From a virus, in IMG/VR virus record IMGVR_UViG_3300042691_032824, positions 1-62,053 of that record: a DNA stretch of 62,053 bases; one strand, written 5' to 3'. The notes below the pieces were generated by a model that saw nothing but the letters and a program-made list of their open reading frames with translations, was not told where the DNA came from and did no database searches. How positions within the stretch are numbered: position 1 is the first letter of the stretch; each line of letters opens with the position of its first letter. Both the position numbers and the translations under genes were made by a program. Positions 1 to 13,617 of the stretch are shown one piece after another.

Positions 1-2
1 AA

Positions 3-35
3 GATCCATACTCAGATGTAGCCTCTAGATTTTAG
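3..35 (+). CDS. 3' end of an upstream gene (partial)
   Basis: The frame starting at base 3 is open from the window edge and stops with TAG at 33-35, giving a ten-residue tail that ends in VASRF. The next gene starts 12 bases later, the spacing usual in this phage. Too short to assign a function; it is called only because the packing of the window leaves no other role for these bases. Confidence 0.45.
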   Translation, partial: DPYSDVASRF

Positions 36-46
36 GTATTTAAAAT

Positions 47-526
47 ATGATTTTAGGTGCAGATAAACAAAATAAAAATCTCTCTGACGCTGCGTCTAAA
101 AGAATAGATACTTCACCAAGAACTAGAACTTCAAATGCTTTAGCTGGAAGAATAGCTTCTCAAAAAACAGGCAGTTCAGCCACAGCAGATGTTAGCAGCA
201 ATGTGACTAACGCATCAAGATCTACGCTCTCAGAAGCCCCTCCAGACCCAATGAGAGGCTCTTATGAAGGCCTGGTAAAGCAATCCGCTGGTCACATACA
301 AATGGATGGAGATGGATACGATAACCCATCTTTTCAAAAAGCTAGATACCAAAAAGAATTTTTAAAATCTGATGAACTCAAACAAGATATTACCAATAAA
401 CTATTGAATAGTTCATCTAGTATTAAAAATAATGGTATAATAAGTAATTACAGTTCTGCATTTAATGGCGACAATATCGCCAATAAGATGTCAGAATACA
501 TTAAAACAGACAACATGTTTAGGTAA
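47..526 (+). CDS. Hypothetical protein upstream of the tail hub gene
   Basis: A 159-residue protein I do not recognise. The first 60 residues are rich in Ser, Thr, Ala and Asn with many basic residues and look disordered; the second half is more helical with further Ser/Asn runs (around residues 122-130). There is no signal peptide or membrane segment. An AGG a few bases before the ATG can act as ribosome site. It ends 3 bases before the giant tail hub gene, so a role as a virion or tail assembly protein is likely by position only. Confidence 0.7.
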   Translation: MILGADKQNKNLSDAASKRIDTSPRTRTSNALAGRIASQKTGSSATADVSSNVTNASRSTLSEAPPDPMRGSYEGLVKQSAGHIQMDGDGYDNPSFQKARYQKEFLKSDELKQDITNKLLNSSSSIKNNGIISNYSSAFNGDNIANKMSEYIKTDNMFR

Positions 527-529
527 ACT

Positions 530-3500
530 ATGGCCGATGAAATAGATCTTAACTCAGACCAAGTTTCCCAGAATCTCTATGCAGATTCTGATCTTGCTCC
601 ATTGTCACAGTTGTTTGATGAAATGGGTAGTGATAGGTCTAGCTGGAGAAAATTTGGTCAGGGCTTAAATGATCTTTTAGATATAGCTACTTTAGGTATA
701 CCAGCCGTTTTTCGGATCTAGGTCAGACCTATTTGGAAACAATACTGCAAGTGACGAAGTTGGTAGAGAACTTTCGCAAGTAGGTTTATCAAAAGATAAT
801 TTTAAAAATGCTCCAGACAATAAATTATTTATACAGTTAACTAGCTATAGAAAATCTGAATTAGCACATATTAAAGATGAAAAAAATAGATCATTAATTT
901 TTGAAAAGATATACCAATCAGGTTTACTTCAGTTAGCAGAAATGGCTGGAGGAATAAGGGAATTTGCTAGGTTGCGCTTTCAAAGTGCAGAGACATTAAG
1001 AAAATCTGCAGCAGACTTTAACGATCCGATTAGGGATACATACTGGTTAGAAAGATTAATTCAAGCAAAAAACTATTTTTACAACGACCCACTAGCACTT
1101 GCCACAGTATATAAGTATTTCCCTAATCTATATAGGCTGTTCATTACTGCTTTAGCAGCAACTGGAGATTATGGATATTCAGAAGAAGATCCATTAAATA
1201 ACCATAAGCAAATTATGGAAAATATGTTTAAGGCTTTTGGCACAAATGAAGATGGGGAATCAGTCTTTAAACCAGTTTGGGCAATAGATAACTTTACTAC
1301 CGCACAAAAAATAGAAAAAGCAATTAAAGATACAGGAGCTTTTTCTAACACTCCTCCAGCAACTCCAGATATATTTCACCTTAGAATCGGAGCAGCAAAC
1401 TTTTATGTGCCACCAATTACAATATCAGTTAACACAGGATTTAAAACAGGAAGCTTAACTGGTGGAGCAATTAGACAAAAAGCATCACCAAAATATAATT
1501 CTGGATATAAAGAAACAACCATTAGTCTAAAACTTTATTTCCCAAACTATGAAGAAATTTGGGGAACTAGCATTGACGATGCCTCGAAGATAAATCTAAA
1601 TTCAAATTATTACATTGATTTTAAAGATTCTCCAGATGAAAGAAAGATAGATAAATTCCTCTCCTCGTTGAGAGGGCTCGTTGCAGCGTTTAAGTACGCG
1701 CCAATACTGCCAATAAAAAATCATTACCTAAACTCTGTCTTTGATATCACGGGCGTTGCTTTGACAAACATGACAATATCAACAGTCCCAAATTATCCGT
1801 TTACATTAGAGGTTGATTTAGAATTATCTCAGTTCAACCACAAGCCATTCTTGCCGATGATTAAAGATTTTAATCAAGCAGTTCACTGGGGCAAATTTAG
1901 ACACTATATGGGAAGAGCTGCAGGTTCTTTAGCAAATTCTGTTAACTCAGAGTTTTTATTAAATACAGTCGTTGAAGAAGTGGCACCAATTGCAAAGCAA
2001 GGTGTAGAAGCTTCGAATGGGGACACCTATAACGTTTCTCCTTATGGCGCACAACTGGACACAGTTCAGCCGTATAGAGATGGTTTATTGACAACTAATG
2101 TTATGAATGATTGGGTTAATGGAAGAAACATAACTCTTTATATACCAGCTGAAGTCCAATCAAAAATATATAGCCCTGACGTATCTTCTTTTAGAAGCGA
2201 AGAAGAAAAAGCAGTTCTTGACTATGGTAGAGCATTTTGGGAAAATATTTTGTTTAGAATGGGCATTGATATAACTGACCCAACATTATATAGAAATCTA
2301 GATACAGTAGTTGTCAGCTCACTTAATAATGATGTAATCATGACAGAAAGACAGCGTGTAGCAAAGATAGTAGATGTCGCCCTTGCTGGGTCAAATGCTA
2401 AAAATATTTATGAAATGACTTATGATGCTTTAGCAATCGATTATATCAATTCAAATAATATAACAAATGCTGCCACTGTAGATTATCTAAAAAATAGAAA
2501 ATCTCCAAATGACTTAGAAGTCCCTGCACAATCAACTGAAGAATTAACAAGACAATTAAAAGAAAAAAAGTTTGAACTCTACAACGCTTCTCAAACAACC
2601 AAAGGAATGTTAGATTATCAGATAAGAAAAAATACAGAAGCTATTCTAAAAAAGAAAAAAATAGATTTTGATAAAACAAAACCAGAAAATTCAAAAGACT
2701 GGCGATCAACATACGCTCAAGAACAAGCTAAATTTGTTGATGCGTTCATGGTTTCTTTGTATGAAAGAGTATTTAAAGATGAAAGCATCCAACAACTTCT
2801 TGGCGTTGGTTTAATAAGAGACGCTGAAAAGTACTCAAAAATAGACGGAAGAAAAATATCAGCATTCACCATTAGGGAATGGGAAGTCCCCATGATGAAG
2901 ATTGATTTAAACCCAAACAATGTTATAGTAAATTCAGTTTCTCTTTCAATGGGAAATAACTTGGCAAAGTTGCAACTCCAAATGCAAGAAGAGCCAACAT
3001 TCCAATACATAGGTTCAAAAGATTCTATGGTCAGTATTTCAATGACAATTTTTGGTGAAGATGAATTAAGAAAAATAAGAAAAATGTTTGAGTTTTTGAG
3101 TGGTCTAGCTAGACTGGAGCACGCTGCTGGGGTAATTGGTTTTATGGGCATAAAAAATATAGTTTGCGCCCTTGCTGGAATTAAATATGTTCTTCCCGTA
3201 AACTATTCAGTAGATACTGTTCCTGGCTTTCCTCATGTTTATAACGTAAACCTAATGTTAGTAGACTTTGATATATTCCAGCAAAAAAGAGAGAACATCA
3301 GTTCTGAGCAGCAAATAGCTTTAATTAAAGAATTTGGCACAAAGCGAAATCCATTCCTGAGACTGAAGCAAAAGTGGGGTGCATTTAATGCATACCCTGA
3401 TATGCCATTGTCAGTTGAAGACCCATCAACTAAGGAGTACGTTGGGTCTTTAGACCCAGATTTCTATTTTAGAAGTTTTGAAACATTTGATAATGATGTT

Positions 3501-6500
3501 GTAAATAATATTATTGATCCGAATAACTACACACTTCCTATTGGTGAATGGGAAAATGAAAAAACACATTTAAATGACAGAGGAAAATCTTTTGTATACT
3601 TTGTTAAAAAGAAGTTAATTGAAAATAATGGAAATATTGAAGAAATAAAGAATTATTTAATTAATGAAAATAATCTTCCAGCTGATGAAGCAATGAAGGT
3701 TTTCAGAATTGCAATATTTGACCAACAAATTGAACCAGAATTTGAAACATCACTGCAATCAAGCAGATTTATAGCAAATAAATATCCAAATATTTGGAAA
3801 GATATGATTGAGCTATTTAAAGACGATGATGATGTTGAGTATAATTTTGACGACGTAAAATTTGATACAAGATATGGAAGTATAAGAGTTGGCGATTTAA
3901 TGTCTGGCTCTAAAGAACAAGTTGAAAAGTTTAATAAGCTAATAGCAGAGTCAGCAGAAAGTTCTGCTGGCAATCAAGCCCCTTCATTTGACCCAGATGA
4001 TGTTGATCATTTCGGTATGATCCATCTTGTTCCAGCAGCAGATCCAAAAGACACCAATAAAATTCCAGCTATTTATCAAACACCAGATGGTGGTTATGTG
4101 ATGGGTTACTCAAATAGAGAAGATGGAAGATTCTATGTATCTCAAGACTTCTTGAGGGTATCTTCTAATGGAAAGCTTGTTCCTACGTCACAAGTTACCC
4201 AGATATCTGACACACAATCTCCAGAAAGAGAGAAGCAAGATTCTCATACTGGAGTACCAGGAGCCAAGAGTCTAGATGGATACATGAGCGCTTATGGTTC
4301 TTCTGGGAAAGATACAATGCAAACTGTTTCAACTGGCGGGTCACACAAAGGCGTTGCAAAACACTGGCAAAAGATGATGATGGATACCCAATATAGAGAT
4401 CTATCAGGCAGAATGGTTAGAGCATACCCAACTTACATGTTGTGGCTTATTGATGATGGTAACTACTTTGCTGGCGTTAAGCTTTTTGATAATTTCTATG
4501 GCTTGCAATCTATTATTGACTTTTCGATAGTTCAGTCAGAAGATATTCTTGGCGACACACTGATGCTAAGAATATCAAATACTTATTCCAAATTATCTAA
4601 ACCAGAAGCCTCATTAAGCAGCATAGTTAATATGGACGGGCAATTAAGTGGCGGGGTTACAAATGCTGAGATAGATAAGACAGCTGCAAATCTTGCAGGC
4701 GGTTCTGCAAAAATTGTTGAGACTTTGATAAGAAGATCAATGAATATGAAGTCTCACATGAACTCTAGATATGTGACCGAAATAAACCAAATGAGATTAA
4801 AGCCAGGAGTAAGAGTTCACTTAAGAGCTGGATACGGAGCTAACCCAAATTCTCTTCAAACTATTTTTAATGGCGTGATAGCTGAAGTTGACCATGGGGA
4901 AATAATAACAGTCATTGCACAGTCAGATGCCGTTGAGCTAAGTCCTATAATTAATAGCACAAAGAAAAAGGGTGACAGCGGAAAAATTGATGGTGGAATA
5001 AACACTGGTCTTTGGATGTCTGAACCAAGAGACTTAATGATAAGACTTTTATCTATGGGAGCATCAAGAACAAGAGAAGCATTTGCTCATGCAACCAGAG
5101 GAGCAGTTTTTTCCGAAAACAAATTTGGTATTAGACACTTTGGTTCAATACTTTATAAACCTCTTACTCCTCAGGAAGAGGCTAAAAGCTCTATGTATAA
5201 GCAGAGTGTAATTAACGCTTTCAATGCAACTGGAAGAAATCCGATTACCGGAACAGCTGGCCTTGCTTGGAATTCTGCAGCAAATATAATTACTGGAGGG
5301 ATAGCAACTACTGCTTCTTTAAGTACTGATATAATGACCGGTGGAATTATATCTCCTCCAACAGCTGGAGGCCTCCAAAGCTTTGGTGGCTCGGTAAGAA
5401 CACCAGTTTTAGGCGCAATGCAAACACTTTGGGGAAATTTTTCAACTCAAAGAGATTTAGAAATCTTTAAAAGAAATATCTATCCGGGCAATGGTGTTGG
5501 AGTTGCTCAATTTTTGGGTGGTGACTTAGATGACGGTTGGGCAACCATGGCCAGCATTGATATATCAGAAATTGATAGAGAAAAATTTGGTTATGCAGAT
5601 AGATTGTCAAATAGATCATGGTCAGGTCTAATAGAACAATCTCAGAATATGAGCAATATAGATGCTAATCAAGTTTTGGAAAGATCTACAGCAGGAAATG
5701 AACTTGTAGATTCAAGTAAAGCTGTAGGAACAAGTAAAATAATCGGTGGAGCTTTGGCCGTTGGTGCTGGAGTTACTGTCGGTAATTTTATTGCTCCAGG
5801 TGCAGGCCTGCTCCTTGGTGCAAAATTAGGTAAGTCTTTGCAGGGTCGTGGTTTTACTAATGTTATGAAAACTCTTGGTCTTGTTTCTGATCTAGACGAC
5901 GATATTTACGATGAAGTTTCGTTTAGAGCTCAAACTTATATGAGATCTGTTTGGGACATGTTCCAGATGTGTGCACGCTTGCTTCCAAACTATATAGTTG
6001 CAGTCAGACCATTTGAAGATAGATCTACTATATTTTATGGTAAGCCACACTGGCTTTATACATCCGGAGTATATCCAATATCAACAGGTTTCCCAAATGA
6101 AGAACAAGCTAAGATGGACGGTGTATCAATCCCAGGTTATATTGACGCAGATGATTCATTGCAAAAGATATTGGATACAGTTAACAAAGAACAATCCCCT
6201 ATAGCAGATGCGTTAGCAGTTTCACAATCTACAGAAAGTTCTGTTTCAGAATCAATAGCAGCTATGTCAAAAGACATGTTGTCTTTTAGTGGCATCTTTA
6301 GATCAGGAGCTCCTTTAAGAGGAAAGGTAATTAATTTTCTTGATGAAAATCGTAGTGTCTATAAACATTATGATGAGATAGTATCTAGACTTCCCGTAAA
6401 TAGAGGAAAAGTACAAGTTGGATTTCACCTTCCATTTGGTCCTAATGGAGAAGGAACAGAAGCTCCAATTCAAGTTGACAAACATAAGCAAATAGACCAA

Positions 6501-9500
6501 CTACCAATACGATTTAGGTATCCATTTTTTACAAACAGAACATCTGGTATACTCCCATCACTAGACTATGACAAGATAGTTAGAGGAAATACTCAAGAAG
6601 ATTTTACTAGAAACATAAACAATATTGTTGCAATTTCATTACTTGAAAAAGGATTAATATCTAAAGAAAAAGATTCAGAATCTACTGCGCTTGTAAGTGA
6701 CAAGAATGGTGAAACAACATTAGATTTTAATTTTAGCTTTGCAGCAAAACTCCCGATGATGGGGATAGATGAATTATTAACTGGCACTGCAGCATTTGAC
6801 CCTTCTGGTATTTATGACCCAAACGGTAACTTGGGTCAGATAAACGCATCATACACTGTACAAATGCCGCTTCCAATAATAACTGAAAACCCACAATATT
6901 TTGTAGAAAAATTCCAAGAGTATTATGATGACTTAGATCCAGTCTATGCTCTGCAACAAGAGTTTAATACTCTCCCACTGAACTTTAGAGATTGGGGAAT
7001 GCCAAAGACAGCTGAAGAAGAGCAATTCTATATTGCCATGAGATGGCCTTATAATCCAATACCAGGTTTGACAGAAATTGCTTCAAAGGTAAATAAAACT
7101 GCTCCGACTCCAGAAGTTCAAAAAGAAGTTCTTAAAAAATTCTTGAAGATGTACAACTTTCAAGAAGAAGATTTAGTTGGCTCTCCTGAAGAATATAAAA
7201 AGAGAAGAGTATTAGTTTATAATGAGCAAACAAACACAGCTGTAGTTTGTGCTCCAGCGTACTTCTTATGGGGAGAAACCGAATCCGATGAAGACGGAAA
7301 CGGAAGCAATAAAATAGACGCTATTGTTTCTCCAGACGCAGCTTACTTCTTAGGACTGTTGATTAACAGTAAAGGTCAAATACTTTCTCCATTAGAGAAT
7401 ATCGAAAGTGTTAATTCAGAAGGAGTTGAGTTAACCACCACTAGTGCCCAATGGGAAATATTGGGCATGGCAGAACAAAATCTTTCTGAATGTAGATTTA
7501 CATTTGTTTCTGATACTACCCCACTAGGAGTTGTAACAAGCACTTATAACCCAGCTAACGCTTTTAGATATGTAGAAGATGGTTGGAAGTTTTCGGAAGA
7601 AAATTTCTTAGTTGGTTTTGGTGCCTTCAAAGCATCTGATGGCACTCCAATATCAGACATTCTTGACATGAACGATGATAGGTTGCCAGCAAAACAAGTT
7701 GGGGTAAACACCAGTGCGCATCCAAGTCTAAAGAGAAATACTCATACAGGAGTTATAATAAAGGATGATTATACTTTTGACGATCAATTAGCATTAAAAA
7801 CTGCAGCTGATTGGACAAAAGAATGGAGTCAAGGTGGCAATTATCTTGAGTATTATGACAAGATTATTAGCAATGAACTAGGTGAATTATCGCAAGATAA
7901 TCTTTTTGACGAAATTAAAAAAGATAGAGAAGGAAAAAAGAACGAAAAGTTTGCAGCAGTTTATGATCCACTGGATGCCGTTTCTGTAACAGCAAGAGGG
8001 TTTTATGATGAAAAGTTCGATAGTACAGTTAAGGTTATCGCTGGAAATGGAAGAAGAGTTGCCGAAGCACAGCAAATTTGGGATCAATTTAGATATGGAT
8101 ATCATACTTATGATTCAGTAAAAAATATATTTCAACAAGTTTATAATCTTGATCCAGATGATGATAAGGTTTCTACTGATCCAATATTTAGCTTATTAAC
8201 TTGGAAAACTGATTTTGCACTAGAAGAATTTGGAGCAGATACAAGAAGTTCTGAATTTACAACTTTACTTGGCGCAGACTGGATTAGTTCTGTCAGCGCT
8301 CAAACAGCTGCAAAGCAATCAGCTATAGATATAGCAGTGGATGAATATATAGATGGTGGCTATGATGGAGTAGACGAAAATAGCAAGCCTTTAATCAATA
8401 AAGACAAAGGCATACTTGATGCCTACAACGCATTAATAATAAACAAAGCAACAAGCATCAGAGAACTGGTGCGTAATCATTTTGAAACATACGACTATGC
8501 ACAGCCAACAAACCCAGAACAGGACCCAACTGGTAAAGACATATCTGAACCTGGAACAGATGGCCAAAGTATATACGAAAGAATCCAAGAAAAGTTAGGA
8601 AAAATAAAATCAACTTCTAGTTCAGAAGAAAAAGCTAAACTTTTACTAGAAAGTGTTGAAAGTCCAAAACAATTATTCTTGTTGTTAGTAGGTATTTTCA
8701 GACAAAAGATGTGGTCAGACCCTTATGCAAGAGCATGGCTTGTACTAAGACCAGATAAAAAGCGTTATAGTGCAACTGGCTGGGGGACAGCTGCCACTGT
8801 TGCTGCCACAGCAGTGTCTATTCCATTTGGAGCAACTGTAGCGGCTTTAGACATTTTTGGTAATGAAAATGATCAATGGAGTTTTAGATCAGTAGACAAA
8901 ATGTTCCATGCCTTCATAGACTATAACGCTCAGTACGCATCAAACAGTCAAGCATTTATTAAGCTTCTACAAAAAAACGCAAAAGAGGGCAACAACGCTA
9001 GCAACTGGGTTACTGGAATTGGCGAAGATGCAATTGGTTTTTGGGACAGAAATATTGGTCCTATATTTACAGCATTTGATGCGGCTCTTGGAAATCTTCT
9101 TAATATGTTTAGAATGTCTATGGCTCAAATGGGTTATGGACTACAAGAGCTAGAAAACTTTACTAAACAAGCAAATATTTTAAATAAGGCTTATAACGAT
9201 TCAATCTACTATTCTCTTGGTAGACCTGGGACTTTGTTAAGAGCTGTAGATAATCCATTTACAAGAGAATATGGTGAACCAGTAGTTGAGATCAGAGAGC
9301 CGTTCCAAAGAATGCACTATCTAAGCTCATTCACTCACATCTTGTCCAATAATATTAAGGAAAATGGTAAGGTAGCAACTCAAATTACTGCGGTTTCTGA
9401 TGGCAAATATCCAGTAACAGTATCGTTAGACAAATCTGCTCCAGCTGAAAAGCAAGTTGAAAAAACAGTTGAAACTGGGCTTTACTTTGATAACGCAAAA

Positions 9501-11543
9501 GGTGAAGGAGTCTTCGGTATACTTCATCCAATTTTCCACCCTCTTGAAACAGCAAGAGGAATTGCAAAACATGCTCAAGGTGAACCGGATGAACTGACAG
9601 CAAGAAGAGTCGCCTTAGCATATTTGAAAGAATCTTTAAAAGATATATATGGTGGAGAAATAATTGTTGTAGGAAACGCAGACATTAGACCACACGACTT
9701 AGTTTACTTAGCTGACGTTTATGAAAGAATGTATGGAATATTCGAAGTAGAACAAGTAGTGCACCACTTCACCCCAGAAACAGGTTTTATAACAAGTATA
9801 ACTCCTAATGCATTTGTAAGCGTAAATGACCCAGCAAGATGGTTTATGTCCTCTTGGTGCGCCGCACACTTCAGCATGATGAATCTAAGAAATGATGCAA
9901 AGCTTTTGCTACTGAATAAGTCCAATAACAGTAGACTCACTATTAATGGTGATGTGTCAATAGATAATTTAGGGGACATGCTAAAAGATCAAATGATGGG
10001 CGGCATGCAATATACACATGGCCATACAGCTTTGCTTAGAGACATACAAGCAAATCAATTGGCAGACTCTCTCCCTGACACAAATGAAAAAGTTAAACAA
10101 TTAATAAAGAATAATACAGGCAAAACTGATGGTAGTGCAGGAGCAGCTATTTTTGCAGGCCTAGTAATGCCAGCAATAACTGCCACAGCTACTGCAGCCA
10201 CATTTGTAGCTACAGGCGGAACAGGAGCTCTTGCTGCTGGCGCAGTTGCAGCAGTTGGTGCTGGTTTAACAGATGCAGCCTGGAGTGCTTGGAAATGGGT
10301 TAGAAACAATGTGTTGGATCAACACGGATGTTATATACAATATTTGTCAAAAAATGGTCAACCAATGGACGCAGGGTTGTCCAATTTCCAAGGAATGGTT
10401 GTTGGCAAATACCATTCAAAGAGACTATTACCAGGTATTCTTGGTGTTAGATCAAAAGTTAAAACAGCAGATGGACACGCATTTGTCAGAAGTGATGATC
10501 TACTAAGTAGTTTTGGTTGGAAAGAAAAAGAAATAAGTGCGTTAGTTAGACACATAAGTTTGGAAAATGCAATAGTACAATCAGAGATATTAAAGTATTC
10601 TGGTCTTGGTCCAGAAAAAACAGGGTTAAATGAATTCTTTAAAGCAATTGTTAAAGTAACGCATGTCAAAGACGGTGACACCATAAAGGCATACGATGTG
10701 CTAACAAACAAAGAATATGATGTTAGATTTGAGGGAATAAACACAGCAGAACTTGCTAAGAATAACGTTACTTCTGACACTGCAATTATCAACCCAAACT
10801 CTCCAGCATCAAAAGCACTTCATTATACTAAGCAAGCTCTTGAAGGAAAGTTATTTGTCTTAAGAATAAGTCCTAATAATCCTGCCATGATTTTAACAGC
10901 TGATGATTTTGAAGCAGGAGCAGCATACAACAACCCAGAAAATTATTTAGCTGCGTATGAATCAAAAACCCAAAATTGGGATGATCGTTATATGGCAAGT
11001 GTTTTCTATAGAACTGACAAAGATATATATAATTCAATTTATCTAAAGGTTAGAGGAATATTTTTAGGAATTCCAGAATCTACATCGAACTCAATTGCGT
11101 ATATAAAGGAAAAAGTAAAAGAATCCATAAGTCCACAATCTGTTGTTTACACAAGATTTGATACACTTTATGACGCAATTGTAGATGAGCAAGCCGTTTA
11201 CACAATGTCCCCTCCAATATATAGTTCAGTTCCAGAAAACGGATATATTCATTTTGAATCATTGGGTGAAACTGACGCACTAAACGGACTAACTAACCTA
11301 GAAAAGAAAGCATTTGACGCTGCAATATCGATTCTTATTCTTTATAGGGTATACGAAAAAGCAGCAGAATGGCCAATGGCCGAATGGAATGAGTACTATA
11401 ATGATGGAAGTCCTATAACGCTTAACTGGGAACTTGTAACTACAGGATTAGCTCAAGTTTACACTAAGGGGCTTTTAGCAATTAAAGGACCTGCGCTTTA
11501 TTCAGTAGAAGATGTAACACCAATACCAAGAGAAGTAGAATAA
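530..11543 (+). CDS. Giant tail hub/baseplate protein, needs +1 frameshift at CGG 713
   Basis: Read with one +1 shift after codon 61 this is a single 3670-residue protein; without the shift it ends after 63 residues at TAG 719-721 and the rest is an open frame with no ribosome site near its first ATG (942). Segments look like myovirus tail hub domains: a beta-barrel stretch near residues 1424-1437 (PGVRVHLRAGYG), and a C-terminal hub-like stretch near 3044-3075 (ADIRPHDLVYL, then MYGIFEVEQVVHH). Two Gly/Ala-rich hydrophobic stretches lie near 1735-1769 and 3203-3257 and could cross or insert in a membrane. A thermonuclease-like segment follows (DGDT at about 3380, then VRFEGINTAE). It sits first in the baseplate operon, directly ahead of the murein hydrolase, and may also act as tape measure or DNA-ejection protein. 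Domain calls are by motif resemblance only. Confidence 0.8.
713..715 (+). other. +1 frameshift site 1 (TTT CGG A)
   Basis: In-frame CGG is codon 62 of the gene starting at 530. Reading TTT, skipping C, then GGA TCT enters the frame that stays open to 11543. The unshifted frame meets TAG two codons later. Confidence 0.85.
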
Positions 11544-11544
11544 T

Positions 11545-13600
11545 ATGTCTGATTTTGAACTAGATTCATCTGATTTTTCAAGCACCCAAAGCATTGTTGA
11601 TAAGGTAGGTTCACAGTTTTATCCAAATGGTGAAGTTGTTGTTAAGAATACAACAATGTCAAGATTGCCGATGCAGGATAGAACTTTAAGAAGTGCTGAT
11701 CCAGCAAAAATTTTACAAGGAGATGGACTTTTCAGAAATCCAGCTTTTGCTACGGCAGCATACGCACAGTCAACCCAATCAGCACTACACGGTATATTGG
11801 CAGCACAAGCAGATATAGATGATGAAATAAAAATAGCTGACCCAGACGATCCAACTAATAGTAAATATTTAACTGGAGCTGCAGCTAGATCTGAAATAAT
11901 GAAACAGTCCATTATGTCAACTGGCGTTGCTCCAAGTGGATTTGAAGCAACTTTGAGAGCGATGAACGCAACTGTTGTTAATTCTACAACTTTAAACACA
12001 GATGGTAGCGGCTCAGTTGGTAATGATTATGGTGGCAGCTATAGCCATAGCACAACCGGATATAGCCCCGCGCAAAATGCAGAATCCTATAATGGTGGTT
12101 CTAGACAAATAGCACTTGAAGAAAATTTAACAGACAAAGAAAAAGAAATATATCAAACTAAAACATCAGAATTAAATAAAAAAAGTAATTTTAAAGGTAG
12201 TATATCAACTTTTTCTATTAATTTTAATCAAAATACTTTACCTAGTGGAACAAATCAAGATTTAACTAAATTGGGTTTTGAGATATATCAAGGTGGAACT
12301 TTTTATGGTGGCGGAGACGGTTCTGGGATTCCGATACCAAAAGAGTATATAGGTTCACGGAACAAAAACATGCTATGTCTCAGCAGCTCTTATACAACTT
12401 CTTTTGGAATTAACAAACACATCATATATTTCTGGTGGTCAAGGAACACATAGAACTATTGTTTCATCAAACTTTGGAGCTCTAACCGCAGAAAATAATG
12501 GTGTTTCCGATCACTCCTTTGGAAGAGGTTTTGACATTGATATGGTCGGAGATGGAATAAACCCACCAATAAATCTTGTAACAAATCTTGATTCCTATAG
12601 AAGAGGACTAGACATTTTTTTATCTAATCTTCAAAAACTTCCAAGAGAGCTACATCCAGATTTAATCATAGTCCATGATCAGCTTGCAAGTGAATTAGGT
12701 GTTTTGGAGAAAGGTTTAGAGGATTCAAACTCAGCTGTTAGAGTTAAATACAAAGCTCTTTCTCCGTATATAAACTTTGGATGCGATAGTAGCCATAGAA
12801 ACCACATCCATATAAGTTTTAGTGCGCAAAGAGCAGGATCTTTTTTAACTCCAGCGATGGCTGAAACACTAGGGCAAATTTCTTTTGGTGGTTCAGGTGG
12901 TGGTTCGGAGTTAAATTTTGATAAATTTAAAACAAACTATTATAATAAGCCAAATGAAACATTATCTCCTGATGAAATTCTAAACATGCTAGTGACAACT
13001 GGCCTATATAGTTATGAAGTCGCAGCCATCTTTGTAGGGATCGCAGAAAGAGAATCTAGATTTAGCCCGTATGCATTAAACCCTAATAGGGTTACTAAAG
13101 ATTTTTCTTTCGGTTTGTTCCAAATAAATTTACTTCCAGCAGCAAACGGTAAAAAAACATTTTTCTTAAAGTATCCAAGTGACCAAAACGTGCTCGGCCT
13201 TAAATTAGCTTACGCTACAGAAGAAGGTTTATCTCAGTCTGACTTAGAAGATAAAGTAAAAAATACAGCTTCTAGAAGTACGGTTGATCAAAGAATTTTT
13301 ATACCATACAACCAAGCTTACATGGTAGGCGTTACGGGAGCTGGAGAAGTAGAATTTTCTAAAAGATTAAAAAACAATACTCAATTTGATAATTATATAT
13401 TTGGTCCATGGGGAGACTATAAAGGAACATATGGATTTATTAACAAGGTAAAATTTTCTACTATTTCCTCCGCATATACTAATAGTGGTAAAAAAATAGA
13501 AACTTTAAAAAGTTGGATTAGAACAAAATTCAAAAATAATAAACCATATCCATATATTGAAGATTGGATGAATGGTGAATATTATGAAGAAAACGTTTAA
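11545..13600 (+). CDS. Tail murein hydrolase: M15-like peptidase plus lytic transglycosylase, +1 frameshift at CGG 12358
   Basis: A 684-residue product after a +1 shift following residue 271. Residues 1-271 are Ser/Thr/Gly-rich with no clear domain. Then comes an M15/VanY-like metallopeptidase: HSFGRGFDID with His323 and Asp330, and SSHRNHIHISF with His417, His420 and His422 as candidate zinc ligands. A glycine linker (near 450) leads to a lytic-transglycosylase-like domain with AERESRF (Glu501 or Glu503 as catalytic acid) and SFGLFQIN. Together they would cut both peptide and glycan of peptidoglycan during infection. Both catalytic domains lie after the shift, so the unshifted 302-residue product would be inactive. 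It starts one base after the hub gene stop and precedes the spike-like gene, the usual place for a tail lysozyme. Confidence 0.85.
12358..12360 (+). other. +1 frameshift site 2 (TCA CGG A)
   Basis: In-frame CGG after residue 271 of the murein hydrolase. Skipping C gives GGA ACA AAA and a natural continuation (GTKTCYVSAALIQLL) into the M15-like domain. The unshifted frame ends at 12453. Confidence 0.88.
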
Positions 13601-13617
13601 TTTTACAGAAGGTAATT

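Noticed and set aside
2717-3151. 144-residue minus-strand frame inside the hub gene
   Set aside because: Shadow of the coding strand; no ribosome site, no family, composition typical of antisense reading. The same applies to the other long minus-strand frames except 56625-56798.
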